The notes beneath the pieces are model-generated. The model did no database searches. It had not been told where the DNA came from and saw only the letters and a list, made by a program, of their open reading frames with translations. DNA of 64,000 nt from contig NZ_RCWZ01000002.1 in assembly GCF_003675385.1 (NCBI RefSeq), forward strand, positions 806,001-870,000, read 5' to 3'. Both the position numbers and the translations under genes were made by a program. Origin of the DNA: Mucilaginibacter kameinonensis (GTDB lineage Bacteria; Bacteroidota; Bacteroidia; Sphingobacteriales; Sphingobacteriaceae). Positions 55,399 through 63,776 of this stretch are shown piece by piece (the stretch's first letter is position 1; each line of letters starts with the position of its first letter).

Positions 55399-55433
55399 TT
55401 ATTTGGACTGATTCTAAATAAGTTGTTTCTTTG
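55399..55433 (+). promoter_or_regulatory. Candidate Fur-type operator and promoter of the siderophore receptor gene
   Basis: ATTTGGACTGATTCTAAAT (55401-55419) is a 19-bp imperfect palindrome close to an iron-box ATTTAGAAT-n-ATTCTAAAT; the arms extend to TTATTTGGA/TCTAAATAA with one mismatch. It overlaps TTTG at 55402-55405 (-33) and the spacer to TTTCTTTG at 55426-55433 (near-consensus -7, 20-base spacing). Iron control of the downstream TonB receptor is an inference. Confidence 0.5.
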
Positions 55434-55497
55434 CACTAAATCCTGTTAGCAATGAACATCAACGCACCCCCTTGAAGGTTCTTATAAAAACAAAAAT

Positions 55498-55529
55498 CCC
55501 GATGCTCCGTCGCCAAACTTTACATCGGG
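55498..55529 (+). other. Stem-loop in the leader of the siderophore receptor gene
   Basis: CCCGATG (55498-55504) pairs with CATCGGG (55523-55529) across an 18-base loop, about 50 bases before the receptor ATG. There is no T run on the plus strand; on the minus strand a T-rich run follows, but no minus-strand gene ends here. Role unclear. Confidence 0.35.
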
Positions 55530-55577
55530 TTAATGTTAACCGATCCTTTTAATCCATTAATCATTTCACTCAAAATT

Positions 55578-58016
55578 ATGAAATCTGTTTTACTCTGCAG
55601 TAAACGGTCAAACTTTACTTCACTATTATTTCAACATTTTTACTTTCTCTTAATCATCCTGTCTTTTTCAACTTTCGCAGCTAAGGCTGATGATGGTGCA
55701 ACCGGTAGCATAAAAGGTAAGGTTACCACAGCCGACGGCCAGCCTGCAATCGGCATTACCGTTGCCTTAAAAAACACAACTTATGGTGCCCTTACCGATG
55801 CCGATGGTCGTTATGCCATTGGGAAAATCAAGCCCGGAAGCTACACTATCCGTGTATCTGCCGTGGGCCTTGCTCCCGAAGAACAATCGGTAACTGTAGC
55901 GTCCGGCAGTACCCAAACGCTTGATTTTATGCTGAAAGAAAATGCCAGCTTATTAAAAGAAGTAGCTATCACCGGCGCTAAAAGCCGTTATAAGGCAGAT
56001 GTGCCCTCCAACTCTATCCGCCTAAATGAACCTTTGCTGGAGGCCCCTCAAAACATCCAGGTAATTACTTCACAAACCCTATCCGATCAGCAGGTGATCT
56101 CCATGAGTGACGGCGTTACCCGTAACGTGAGTGGTGCAACCCGCCTGGAGCACTGGGGCGATCTGTACACCCGTGTAAATATGCGCGGTAGCCGTGCCGC
56201 GGCATTTCGCAACGGTATGAACGTAACCTCAAACTGGGGCCCGCTTAGCGAAGATATGAGCTTTGTTGATCGTATTGAATTCGTAAAAGGTCCCGCCGGC
56301 TTTATGATGAGCAATGGTGAGCCAAGCGGTATCTATAACGTAGTTACCAAGAAGCCTACCGGCCGCGATTTTAACGGCGAGGTTACGATGACCATGGGCA
56401 GCTATGACCTGTATCGTGCCACTTTAGATCTGGATGGTAAAGCCACTAAATCGGGTAGCCTATCTTATCGCTTAAACTTAATGGATCAAACCAAAAACTC
56501 GTTCCGCAATTACGAGTTTAATGACCGTTTCAGCATAGCGCCTGTACTTACCTGGAAAGTTGATGATAAAACATCACTTACCTTTGAGTATACCTATCAG
56601 CACGCCAAATTATCAAACCTTGGTTCGTACTATGTTTTTGCAACCCAGGGCTATGCGATAAAACCCCGCGATTTTACCATAACAGAACCCGGTATAGCCC
56701 CAACTTATATTAAAGATAACAGCGCCTTTATCTACCTTAACCACCAGATTGATGAACACTGGAAATTAACCGGTCAGCTGGGTTATTTTAACTACCAACA
56801 GCAGGGAAGCTCGGCATGGGTAAACAGTGTAAAGGCCAATGGCGATCTGATCAGGAGCGTTAGTATCTGGGATGCATCAAACGTGATGAAATTTGGCCAG
56901 GTATTTTTAAATGGCGATGTACAAACCGGCGTGGTGCGTCACCGGATATTGGGTGGCCTTGACTTGGGCAACAAGCAATATATTGCCGATTGGGGACAAG
57001 GCGGCGCTATTGACAGCGATGCTAAACCTTTTAATATCAATAACCCGGTTTACAATCAGCCTGCTTTGGGTTTACCAGTATTTGACAGATCGAAACCTCT
57101 TGCACAGCGCGGTGCGGGTAACCTTTCAAGTCAATCTTACACCGGTGTGTACGGTCAGGACGAACTGGGCTTTTTTGATAATGTACTACGTGTAACCCTT
57201 GCCGGCCGTTATACTTATGTAAAAGAGATCAATTACCTTGCCGGCCGTAACCAGAAGAAATTTACACCCCGTTTTGGTGTAAGTGTAAATATCGATAGGC
57301 AAACATCCGTTTATGGCCTGTATGACCAATCATTTGTGCCGCAAAGCGCCCTGATCCGCGATGGTAGCCTACCAAAACCAATCACCGGTAACAACCTGGA
57401 AGCCGGTATTAAACGAGACTGGTTTGACGGCAGCTGGAGCACTACATTATCTGCCTATCGCATTCTCAAAAACAATACCCTTACCGCCGACCCGGATAAC
57501 AAAGGTTCAGAAGGTTTTGTGATAGATGTTGGTCAAACCAAAACCCAGGGTATTGAGTTTGATACCCGCGGACAGATCTTCAGCGGCCTTTCATTGGTAG
57601 CCAACTATGCTTATACCGATTCAAAGATCTCAAAAACAGGTGGTGCGGCTAACCTGCCTGCTACGGCTGTTGTTGGTGCAAAGGTTCCGGGATATGCTAA
57701 GCATAACATCAATGCTTCATTAACTTATACCATACAAAGCGGCCCGTTGAAAAACAGTGGTGTTTACGCGGGTGCAACGTACCAGGGCGACCGTACCACA
57801 TGGACCTGGAACGCCAGCAGCGGCCAGCTACAGTTGCCGGATTATTACAAGTTTGACGGCGGTCTGTTCTGGGGTAAGGATCATATCAAGATAAGCGCCA
57901 ACGTGTATAACCTGCTTGATAAATACCTGTACAGCGGCGCGGCTTATGCCACTTATTACTACTGGCAGGCCGAAGCGGGACGCAACTACCGCCTTGGCAT
58001 CAGCTATCGTTTCTAA
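55578..58016 (+). CDS. TonB-dependent siderophore receptor
   Basis: 812 residues from ATG 55578; the frame opens 15 codons earlier without a signal sequence. A hydrophobic signal (LIILSFSTFAAKA) is followed by a carboxypeptidase-regulatory-like domain (GSIKGKVTTADGQPAIGITVALKNTTYGALTDADG). The plug is of the siderophore-receptor type (EAPQNIQVITSQTLSDQQVISMSDGVTRNVSGATR ... RGSRAAAFRNGM ... RIEFVKGPAGFMMSNGEPSGIYNVVTKKP). The barrel ends GISYRF. This is the FpvA/FhuE-like group, not SusC. It is followed by a PepSY membrane protein, a common ferric-siderophore pairing. Confidence 0.94.
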   Translation: MKSVLLCSKRSNFTSLLFQHFYFLLIILSFSTFAAKADDGATGSIKGKVTTADGQPAIGITVALKNTTYGALTDADGRYAIGKIKPGSYTIRVSAVGLAPEEQSVTVASGSTQTLDFMLKENASLLKEVAITGAKSRYKADVPSNSIRLNEPLLEAPQNIQVITSQTLSDQQVISMSDGVTRNVSGATRLEHWGDLYTRVNMRGSRAAAFRNGMNVTSNWGPLSEDMSFVDRIEFVKGPAGFMMSNGEPSGIYNVVTKKPTGRDFNGEVTMTMGSYDLYRATLDLDGKATKSGSLSYRLNLMDQTKNSFRNYEFNDRFSIAPVLTWKVDDKTSLTFEYTYQHAKLSNLGSYYVFATQGYAIKPRDFTITEPGIAPTYIKDNSAFIYLNHQIDEHWKLTGQLGYFNYQQQGSSAWVNSVKANGDLIRSVSIWDASNVMKFGQVFLNGDVQTGVVRHRILGGLDLGNKQYIADWGQGGAIDSDAKPFNINNPVYNQPALGLPVFDRSKPLAQRGAGNLSSQSYTGVYGQDELGFFDNVLRVTLAGRYTYVKEINYLAGRNQKKFTPRFGVSVNIDRQTSVYGLYDQSFVPQSALIRDGSLPKPITGNNLEAGIKRDWFDGSWSTTLSAYRILKNNTLTADPDNKGSEGFVIDVGQTKTQGIEFDTRGQIFSGLSLVANYAYTDSKISKTGGAANLPATAVVGAKVPGYAKHNINASLTYTIQSGPLKNSGVYAGATYQGDRTTWTWNASSGQLQLPDYYKFDGGLFWGKDHIKISANVYNLLDKYLYSGAAYATYYYWQAEAGRNYRLGISYRF

Positions 58017-58034
58017 AAAAATATTTATTCACCT

Positions 58035-58063
58035 GCAGGCCGGGATTCCGGCCTGCCTTTTTT
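58035..58063 (+). terminator. Rho-independent terminator between receptor and PepSY genes
   Basis: Stem GCAGGCCGG (58035-58043), loop GATT, stem CCGGCCTGC (58048-58056), then C and six T. It ends only 8 bases before the PepSY start codon, so it probably attenuates rather than abolishes read-through to that gene, which has no room for its own promoter downstream of the hairpin. Confidence 0.85.
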
Positions 58064-58071
58064 AGTTCAGT

Positions 58072-59316
58072 ATGCTTAAAATTGCTACTCCGGCCAAAGC
58101 CGTTAAACCCAAAAAGAAAGGCGACTCACTGTTTAAAAGGATCTCGGCGTGGCTGCACCTGTGGCTTGGGCTTTTTTCGGGAATTATTGTGGTGATTGTA
58201 AGTATTACAGGCGCCATTTATGTTTTTGAAAAAGAGATCCGTAGTGTAACCGAACCCTGGACGCACGTACAGCCGCAAAATAAAAAAATGCTACCTCCTT
58301 CGGCGTTGACAGATATCGCTGTTAAAACTGTGCCAGGTATGAAACCTACCGCGCTAAATTACGGACTGCCAGATCAGTCTGCCGCGGCGGTTTCTTACAG
58401 CCGTAAAACAGGTTTGCTGATAACCGTTTTTATTGATCCCTACAGCGGCCGTGTATTGAAAAAAACGACTACAGATTTTGTGGGTAACAAGGGTGATTTT
58501 GATTTCTTTAGGTTTATACTGCACGGGCACCGTGCCTTGTGGTTGCCATATCCCATTGGCCGACCGATAATTGGGGTAGCCATACTGATTTTTGTAGTGC
58601 TTTTGCTATCGGGCCTGGTATTATGGTGGCCCAAAAAGTGGACTAAAGCCACGCGCGATAAAAGCTTTAAAGTAAAATGGAACGCCAGCTTTAAGCGGGT
58701 AAATTATGATCTGCATAATGTTTTTGGTTTCTACAGTATGCTATTGCTGCTTATCATAGCTTTAACCGGTTTGGTGTGGAGTTTTCAGTGGGTGAGTAAA
58801 TCAATATATTGGGCTACATCGGGTGGTAAATCATTAACCGAAGAAACCGCCATGGTATCAGATACTACCACAAAGCTTTCTTTTAACATGGCATCGGTAG
58901 ATAAATTATGGAACCAGATTGCCATACAAGATAAGCCAGAGGGCTTTTATATTAATTTACCCCGTCAAAAAGCAGATTTGGTTGAGGTGATAGCCTACCT
59001 GCGTTTGGGTACTTACTATAAAACCAATATTTACAATTTTGATCAATACACACTGAAGCCGATTAAAGCATCGGGGCCATATTCAGGCCGCTATGCTGAT
59101 GCCGGTGCTGCCGATAAGTTGCGCCGTATGAATTACGATATCCATGTGGGTGCTATATTGGGTATTCCGGGTAAGGTGGTAGCGTTTTTCCTGGCGATGG
59201 TGTCTGCCAGCTTACCTATCACAGGTTTTTATATATGGTGGGGAAAGCGTAATAAAAAGCCAGTTGTAAAGCCACAGCGGCTTAAAAAGGTGCGGTCTGA
59301 ATTAGTTATTCAATAA
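58072..59316 (+). CDS. PepSY-associated transmembrane protein
   Basis: 414 residues with four main membrane helices: about 26-52 (LHLWLGLFSGIIVVIVSITGAIYVFEKEI), 165-188 (RPIIGVAILIFVVLLLSGLVLWWPKKW), 215-240 (DLHNVFGFYSMLLLLIIALTGLVWSF) and 365-390 (DIHVGAILGIPGKVVAFFLAMVSASLPITGFYIWW). Conserved His residues in HLWLGL, HGHRALWL, DLHN and DIHVG fit PepSY_TM proteins, thought to act as inner-membrane ferric-siderophore or heme reductases. Linked to the siderophore receptor. Confidence 0.92.
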   Translation: MLKIATPAKAVKPKKKGDSLFKRISAWLHLWLGLFSGIIVVIVSITGAIYVFEKEIRSVTEPWTHVQPQNKKMLPPSALTDIAVKTVPGMKPTALNYGLPDQSAAAVSYSRKTGLLITVFIDPYSGRVLKKTTTDFVGNKGDFDFFRFILHGHRALWLPYPIGRPIIGVAILIFVVLLLSGLVLWWPKKWTKATRDKSFKVKWNASFKRVNYDLHNVFGFYSMLLLLIIALTGLVWSFQWVSKSIYWATSGGKSLTEETAMVSDTTTKLSFNMASVDKLWNQIAIQDKPEGFYINLPRQKADLVEVIAYLRLGTYYKTNIYNFDQYTLKPIKASGPYSGRYADAGAADKLRRMNYDIHVGAILGIPGKVVAFFLAMVSASLPITGFYIWWGKRNKKPVVKPQRLKKVRSELVIQ

Positions 59317-59339
59317 AAGGGATCGAGATAGACCATAAA

Positions 59340-59376
59340 GCGTCATTGCTTCGTACTTCGCAATGACGCTTTTTTT
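59340..59376 (+). terminator. Rho-independent terminator built from an intergenic repeat motif
   Basis: Stem GCGTCATTGC (59340-59349), loop TTCGTACTTC, stem GCAATGACGC (59360-59369), then seven T. It terminates the PepSY gene. The CGTCATTGC...GCAATGACG arms resemble a repeat I recall as common between genes in related genomes. Confidence 0.88.
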
Positions 59377-59386
59377 AATGAAGCCC

Positions 59387-59419
59387 AGACTTACGAAGTT
59401 TTCAAAACTTCGTAAGTCT
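59387..59419. repeat. 33-bp palindromic repeat, copy 2
   Basis: Arms AGACTTACGAAGTTTT and AAAACTTCGTAAGTCT (16 bp, perfect) around a single C. It differs from copy 1 (52031-52063) by C/G to A/T at a paired position in both arms, so pairing is preserved. Sits between the convergent PepSY and zinc-ribbon genes. Confidence 0.8.
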
Positions 59420-59444
59420 TTAAGCGTAGTACAATAACGTTCTT

Positions 59445-60572
59445 TTACGCTGAATGCGCATTCTGATATAATACCACACCAATTATTATCAGCGCTATTA
59501 CAAACAACACCGCGAGTATGATCTTGATAGCACTTATCGGCCGCTGACCAATAACTTCGCCTGTGCTGGCATTAACCGTAAATTGATAGATCTTGTTATT
59601 GTAGTTATAAGCACTTACCCAAACCGGTAGCATCAGGTATTTGATAGCTTTATTGAGGTATTGCGTATCTGTATTATCTATCCTTTGCTCATCGCCACCG
59701 ATATCATCCCTTATGGCCGAATCTATGGCTCCAACGGTTTGTTTAGCTGCTTTTACAAAGCCTTGTTCTGGGTTTAGCTGGTAGGTCTCGGAACGGAAAC
59801 CGCTCATATACCGTTCATCAAACTTAACCAGCATGTTAAAATTCCAGGGGCCAAGCTTATTTAGCGTTTTTTCGGGTAGCGATTTACTGGCAGGTACCAT
59901 TAAATCCCTAAAATCGCATTCCACTCTTCCCGAAGCGTACGACCAATCGGTATGGCGTACCTGTCTGGTTCTGGTTTCTTCGCGTCCGTTAACGGTTTCG
60001 GTATAGGTTTCTGTTGTGTAATAATAATCTCCCCGTTCTCCGCTGTAATCGGTTACGGTGTAGGTATCGTATGTCCAGTGGGGGAGGTAAACGCCTTTTA
60101 ATGCCGATGAAGCATCGCTTACTTTTTTAGCCAGGTCATTAGGCGCCCACCAAAGGCTTTTCAACCATTTTTTGAAAAATTCGATACCCTGTTGCTGCGT
60201 TATGGCAAAGGGTAAAATATAATGCGGAAGTACATATTGCTGCCCGCTTTCAAGGTCAAGCACCAGTGGAGCTGTACAAAACGGACATTTATCTGAAGTT
60301 ACAAACTGATCAAGAATAGTTTGTGAACCACAGTTTTTGCAATTAACTACTTTAAGATCGGCACCTTGTTTATTGCTATCGATACCGGCAATAAACTCTT
60401 CATAGTCGTAAGGTAAAATGTCGCGACTATCGGGAGCAGCTTCAATAGCATTGCTCACGCCGCAATAATCGCACAGTAAATTATGGGTGCCGGGATTAAA
60501 GTGAAGCAATGCGCCGCAGCCCGAACAGTTTAATGAATTGTTTATGGCCGATGGGTTAACCTCGTTGTTCAT
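59445..60572 (-). CDS. Zinc-ribbon membrane-anchored protein (YdjG-like)
   Basis: 375 residues. Two zinc ribbons are clear: Cys16/Cys19/Cys34/Cys37 and Cys78/Cys81/Cys96/Cys99. A central domain (110-330) contains LPHYILPFAITQQQGIEFFKKWLKSLWWAP, GVYLPHWTYDTYTVTDYSGERG and YLMLPVWVSAYNYNNKIYQFTVNASTGEVIGQRP. One membrane helix lies near the C-terminus (about 345-367). The layout resembles B. subtilis YdjG, encoded with the SPFH protein YdjI in a PspA-linked membrane-stress operon. The next gene upstream is such an SPFH protein, 32 bases away. Confidence 0.8.
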   Translation of the reverse strand: MNNEVNPSAINNSLNCSGCGALLHFNPGTHNLLCDYCGVSNAIEAAPDSRDILPYDYEEFIAGIDSNKQGADLKVVNCKNCGSQTILDQFVTSDKCPFCTAPLVLDLESGQQYVLPHYILPFAITQQQGIEFFKKWLKSLWWAPNDLAKKVSDASSALKGVYLPHWTYDTYTVTDYSGERGDYYYTTETYTETVNGREETRTRQVRHTDWSYASGRVECDFRDLMVPASKSLPEKTLNKLGPWNFNMLVKFDERYMSGFRSETYQLNPEQGFVKAAKQTVGAIDSAIRDDIGGDEQRIDNTDTQYLNKAIKYLMLPVWVSAYNYNNKIYQFTVNASTGEVIGQRPISAIKIILAVLFVIALIIIGVVLYQNAHSA

Positions 60573-60604
60573 TTCAGAGATATAGATTTAGGAACGGATG
60601 AAGG

Positions 60605-61720
60605 TTAAGCTATCGGCGGAGGTACATTACTAAACAGTTCTGCAATCTCTTCAACAGACGATGCGGCGGCCCATGCAGCCATACCTTTTTTCCAGATCAT
60701 ACTCTCCCTGCTTAACGCTCCGCCGGAAATCATTGCGTTGATGTCGTTGAATGAGTGTGGCCCGTCAGATTTGCCGTCTTTTACAATGTGATATTGAACA
60801 GCAGGCGCAGGGGGAGGTGGGGGCACATTGTCACCGGTGTTATTAGGGGTAACCTGGTTTTGCTGAAAGATGTTGCCAACCTGGCCCATCATGGCTGCGC
60901 CAACACCCAAACCCATACCGGCAGCGCCCAGGTTGCCACCTATAGTGTTCTCTGCAGATTTTTCGATAGCATTGGCAGCCTGGAATTGCGCGTAGGCACC
61001 AAGATTGCCCAATATGCCCATTTCGCTGCGTTTGTCAAGTATCTGCTCCACTTCGGGTGGCAGGGAGATATTTTCAACCAGTAGCTTGGTCAGGTTAAGG
61101 CCAAGTTCGGCAAAATCGGGCTGGATAGATTCTGTGATGAATTTGCCCATTTCGTTGTAGTTGGCTGCCAGGTCGAGTACGTTTATTTTCGATTCGGCTA
61201 CGGCATCCATGCCGCGTGATACAACGGTATTACGCAACTGCTCATTAATATCTTCAATAACAAAATCCGGATTGGTGGCAGAGATTTCCGCGATGAATTT
61301 CTTCGGGTCCTGAACTTTAAAGTTAAAAGAACCGAATGCCCTTAGTCTCACAGGGCCAAACTCTGCATCACGGATCATTACCGGATTTTTTGTTCCCCAT
61401 TTTTGGTTGGTGAACTGGCGCAGGCTCACAAAAAATATATCAACCTTAAACGGGCTTTCAAAACCATATTTCCAGCTCATTAAGGTAGTTAACAGGGGCA
61501 TGTTCTGAGTCTGAAGCTCATAGGTACCCGGCGTATATACATCAGCAATGCGTCCCTCGTTCATGAAAACAGCGGCCTGCGACTCGCGTACAATGAGTTT
61601 TGCTCCCATTTTAATGGCGTTGTCATGGCGAGGGAATTTCCATACAAGCGTATTCTGAGTGGTATCAACCCACTCTATTACATCTATAAATTCGTTACGA
61701 AGGATATTGAACAGGCCCAT
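60605..61720 (-). CDS. SPFH-domain protein with C-terminal GYF_2 domain (YdjI-like)
   Basis: 371 residues. An SPFH/band-7-like region covers about 20-230 (LIVRESQAAVFMNEGRIADVYTPGTYEL, NPVMIRDAEFGPVRLRAFGSFNFKV, INEQLRNTVVSRGMD). A Gly/Ala/Gln-rich stretch (about 240-300) leads into a proline run (PPPPPAP). A GYF_2 domain (about 308-362, YHIVKDGKSDGPHSFNDINAMISGGALSRESMIWKKGMAAW) closes the protein. Related proteins are often annotated as virion core protein but belong to membrane-associated SPFH scaffolds such as YdjI. No membrane helix is seen, so anchoring may come from the YdjG-like partner. Confidence 0.88.
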   Translation of the reverse strand: MGLFNILRNEFIDVIEWVDTTQNTLVWKFPRHDNAIKMGAKLIVRESQAAVFMNEGRIADVYTPGTYELQTQNMPLLTTLMSWKYGFESPFKVDIFFVSLRQFTNQKWGTKNPVMIRDAEFGPVRLRAFGSFNFKVQDPKKFIAEISATNPDFVIEDINEQLRNTVVSRGMDAVAESKINVLDLAANYNEMGKFITESIQPDFAELGLNLTKLLVENISLPPEVEQILDKRSEMGILGNLGAYAQFQAANAIEKSAENTIGGNLGAAGMGLGVGAAMMGQVGNIFQQNQVTPNNTGDNVPPPPPAPAVQYHIVKDGKSDGPHSFNDINAMISGGALSRESMIWKKGMAAWAAASSVEEIAELFSNVPPPIA

Positions 61721-61823
61721 GTTTTTTGATGTCAGGTTTAAATAATGATTAAATATGTGAAAAAAACAAATACATGAATGCGCCAGCGGTTAATTATTTT
61801 ATTCTTTAAAATCTACATAAAAC

Positions 61824-61859
61824 AAAAAACCGGACACTAATCAATTGACTAATGCCCGG
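61824..61859 (-). terminator. Rho-independent terminator of the right-edge SusCD operon
   Basis: On the minus strand, CCGGGCATTAGT pairs with ATTAGTGTCCGG (nine Watson-Crick and three G-T pairs) around loop CAATTG, followed by six T (A run 61824-61829 on the plus strand). It lies 26 bases after the SusD stop, implying SusD is the last gene of its operon. Confidence 0.75.
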
Positions 61860-61884
61860 CCCAAATGTTACACAATCAACTAAA

Positions 61885-63759
61885 TTATGGAACTATCTTA
61901 TCAAGTGCTGGTATGTTGGTTTCGGCACCTGCGTAACCTTTGCTTTGGTTAATATGACCATTTACGTTCAGGTCGATCTCGCTCTGCGGGATAGGCCATA
62001 GCACGTGGTATGGTGAAATAGTGAAGTGGTTACCTGAGTTGGTTACAACGTTAGGGTTTTTATAAAAGTCGTTCTTCTCCATGATCCTGTCGTAGAAAAA
62101 ATTGCTTGTTGAAAAATTAGCCACATTGTAGGTTTTGCCATTATAAGCAGGGATACCTGTTTGCGCGAATATATAAGCCATGCGTGTAAGTTCGGTTTTA
62201 CGTGGCTCTTCCCAGTACAGTTCTCTCTGGCGTTCATCAAGAATTGTACCTATGTTAACACTGCCTGCATCCGTTAACAGCTGCGCATTGGCACGTGCCC
62301 TTACCTTATTGATGTCATCCATAGCAAGACCTGTTTGTCCTTTCCATACGTAAGCTTCGGCACGTAACAGGTAAGTTTCAGCTAAACGGAAAACGTACCA
62401 GTCGGTATTGGTACCGCGTGGCGGGCTCCACCATTTGTCAAGTGCGATAGGTCCTGAGCCGATGAACACTTTGTAATGCGGCCAGCTAAACCATGCACGG
62501 ATGGTATCTTTTGCACCATTCAAAAAGCGTTTGCTTACGTTGGCATCGGTATATTGTTCCAGATGTTTGCCATACCAGGTAGGGTCGGAGGTTTTGATCG
62601 CCGGGCTGTTATAAACCAAATCGGTCATGTTCATCCAGTTTCCCGGCGCGTGCCTTAAGTCGGTATTATCTGTCCAGATGTATTTGGTAGCATAAGGCGT
62701 ACCGCGTAAACGGCCAATACCACGGCCATACCATAAGGTAAGCGGAAATTCTTCGGTTACTTTATCTGAGATACCTGGCTTAAGCGCTCCTGGGGTAAGG
62801 ATGGTACCGTTATGCCACATCGGCACACAGTTCCTCATCACCTGCGACCCGTTTGGTGTTGCACCGTCAAGGGTTTCGCGGTCAAGCACTACGTACAAAG
62901 CCTCGGCATTGGTTCCCAATGCTTTGTTTTCGGGCCTGTGAAGGTCCCAGATGATGTTTTTAGAGGCATCGCCCGCAACTATACCAAAACGATTGGTCAT
63001 GAGGTGATACGGCCCATTGATAGCAACGTTACATGCCGCGATAGCATCATCAAATAAACCAAGGGCAAGGTCAACCTTAGCTAAAAGGTGGGCGGCACCG
63101 CCTTTTGAAATATCACCTTTTGCGTTCGCGTCGGTAAGGTTAGCTACGGCAAATTCCAGGTCGGTTTTCATTTGCTTCAGGATAACGATACGCTGTGTGC
63201 TGAAGTAGCCTGTGTTTACCGCTGTTTCTTCTTTAAGCAACAGAGGCACATCGCCAAACTCATGCACTAAACGATAGTAACGGTAAGCCCTGTGAAATAA
63301 GGCGGTAGCTTTTACCAGGTTTTTATCGGCATCTGATGGCCATTTGATGTTATCTATCCTTGATAAAATTACGTTACAGTCATGTATGCCCTGGTACCAG
63401 GCGCTCCAATAGCGGCCTATTTTGTTATAGTCGTCGCTGTTTAGGTTGGCGGTAGGGGTGATACGGGCGTTCAAATCCTGCGCCGGTGTGGTTTTATCTG
63501 TGGTGCCTTCAACCGCGGCATCTGTAAAAATCGACTCGGTAAGCAACGGGGCAGAATCGCCGAAATATTCAAACCTAACGCTTACGTTCAGCGTAGCCAA
63601 AGCAGCTTTAAATGCGGCAGGCGAGGTATAAGTTACGTCGGGTGTGAATTTTGAAGGTGCCTGCGGATACAGATCAGCTCGCTTGGTACAGCCTCCGGTT
63701 ATAAATATGGTTGCCGCTGTTAAAGCCGCCGCCATGATGTTTTTGTTTATCTTGTTCAT
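61885..63759 (-). CDS. SusD/RagB family outer-membrane lipoprotein (right-edge pair)
   Basis: 624 residues, longer than the other three SusD proteins here. Lipobox ITGGC is followed by TKRADLYPQAPSKFTPDVTYTSPAAF. TPR-like helices: VKATALFHRAYRYYRLVHEFGDVPLL near 145 and RLAETYLLRAEAYVWKGQTGLAMDDINKVRARA near 465. C-terminal ILDERQRELYWEEPRKTELTRMAYIF is standard. It follows its SusC by 17 bases. No accessory gene follows it before the terminator. Confidence 0.94.
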   Translation of the reverse strand: MNKINKNIMAAALTAATIFITGGCTKRADLYPQAPSKFTPDVTYTSPAAFKAALATLNVSVRFEYFGDSAPLLTESIFTDAAVEGTTDKTTPAQDLNARITPTANLNSDDYNKIGRYWSAWYQGIHDCNVILSRIDNIKWPSDADKNLVKATALFHRAYRYYRLVHEFGDVPLLLKEETAVNTGYFSTQRIVILKQMKTDLEFAVANLTDANAKGDISKGGAAHLLAKVDLALGLFDDAIAACNVAINGPYHLMTNRFGIVAGDASKNIIWDLHRPENKALGTNAEALYVVLDRETLDGATPNGSQVMRNCVPMWHNGTILTPGALKPGISDKVTEEFPLTLWYGRGIGRLRGTPYATKYIWTDNTDLRHAPGNWMNMTDLVYNSPAIKTSDPTWYGKHLEQYTDANVSKRFLNGAKDTIRAWFSWPHYKVFIGSGPIALDKWWSPPRGTNTDWYVFRLAETYLLRAEAYVWKGQTGLAMDDINKVRARANAQLLTDAGSVNIGTILDERQRELYWEEPRKTELTRMAYIFAQTGIPAYNGKTYNVANFSTSNFFYDRIMEKNDFYKNPNVVTNSGNHFTISPYHVLWPIPQSEIDLNVNGHINQSKGYAGAETNIPALDKIVP

Positions 63760-63776
63760 GTATTAAAATCCCTTCT

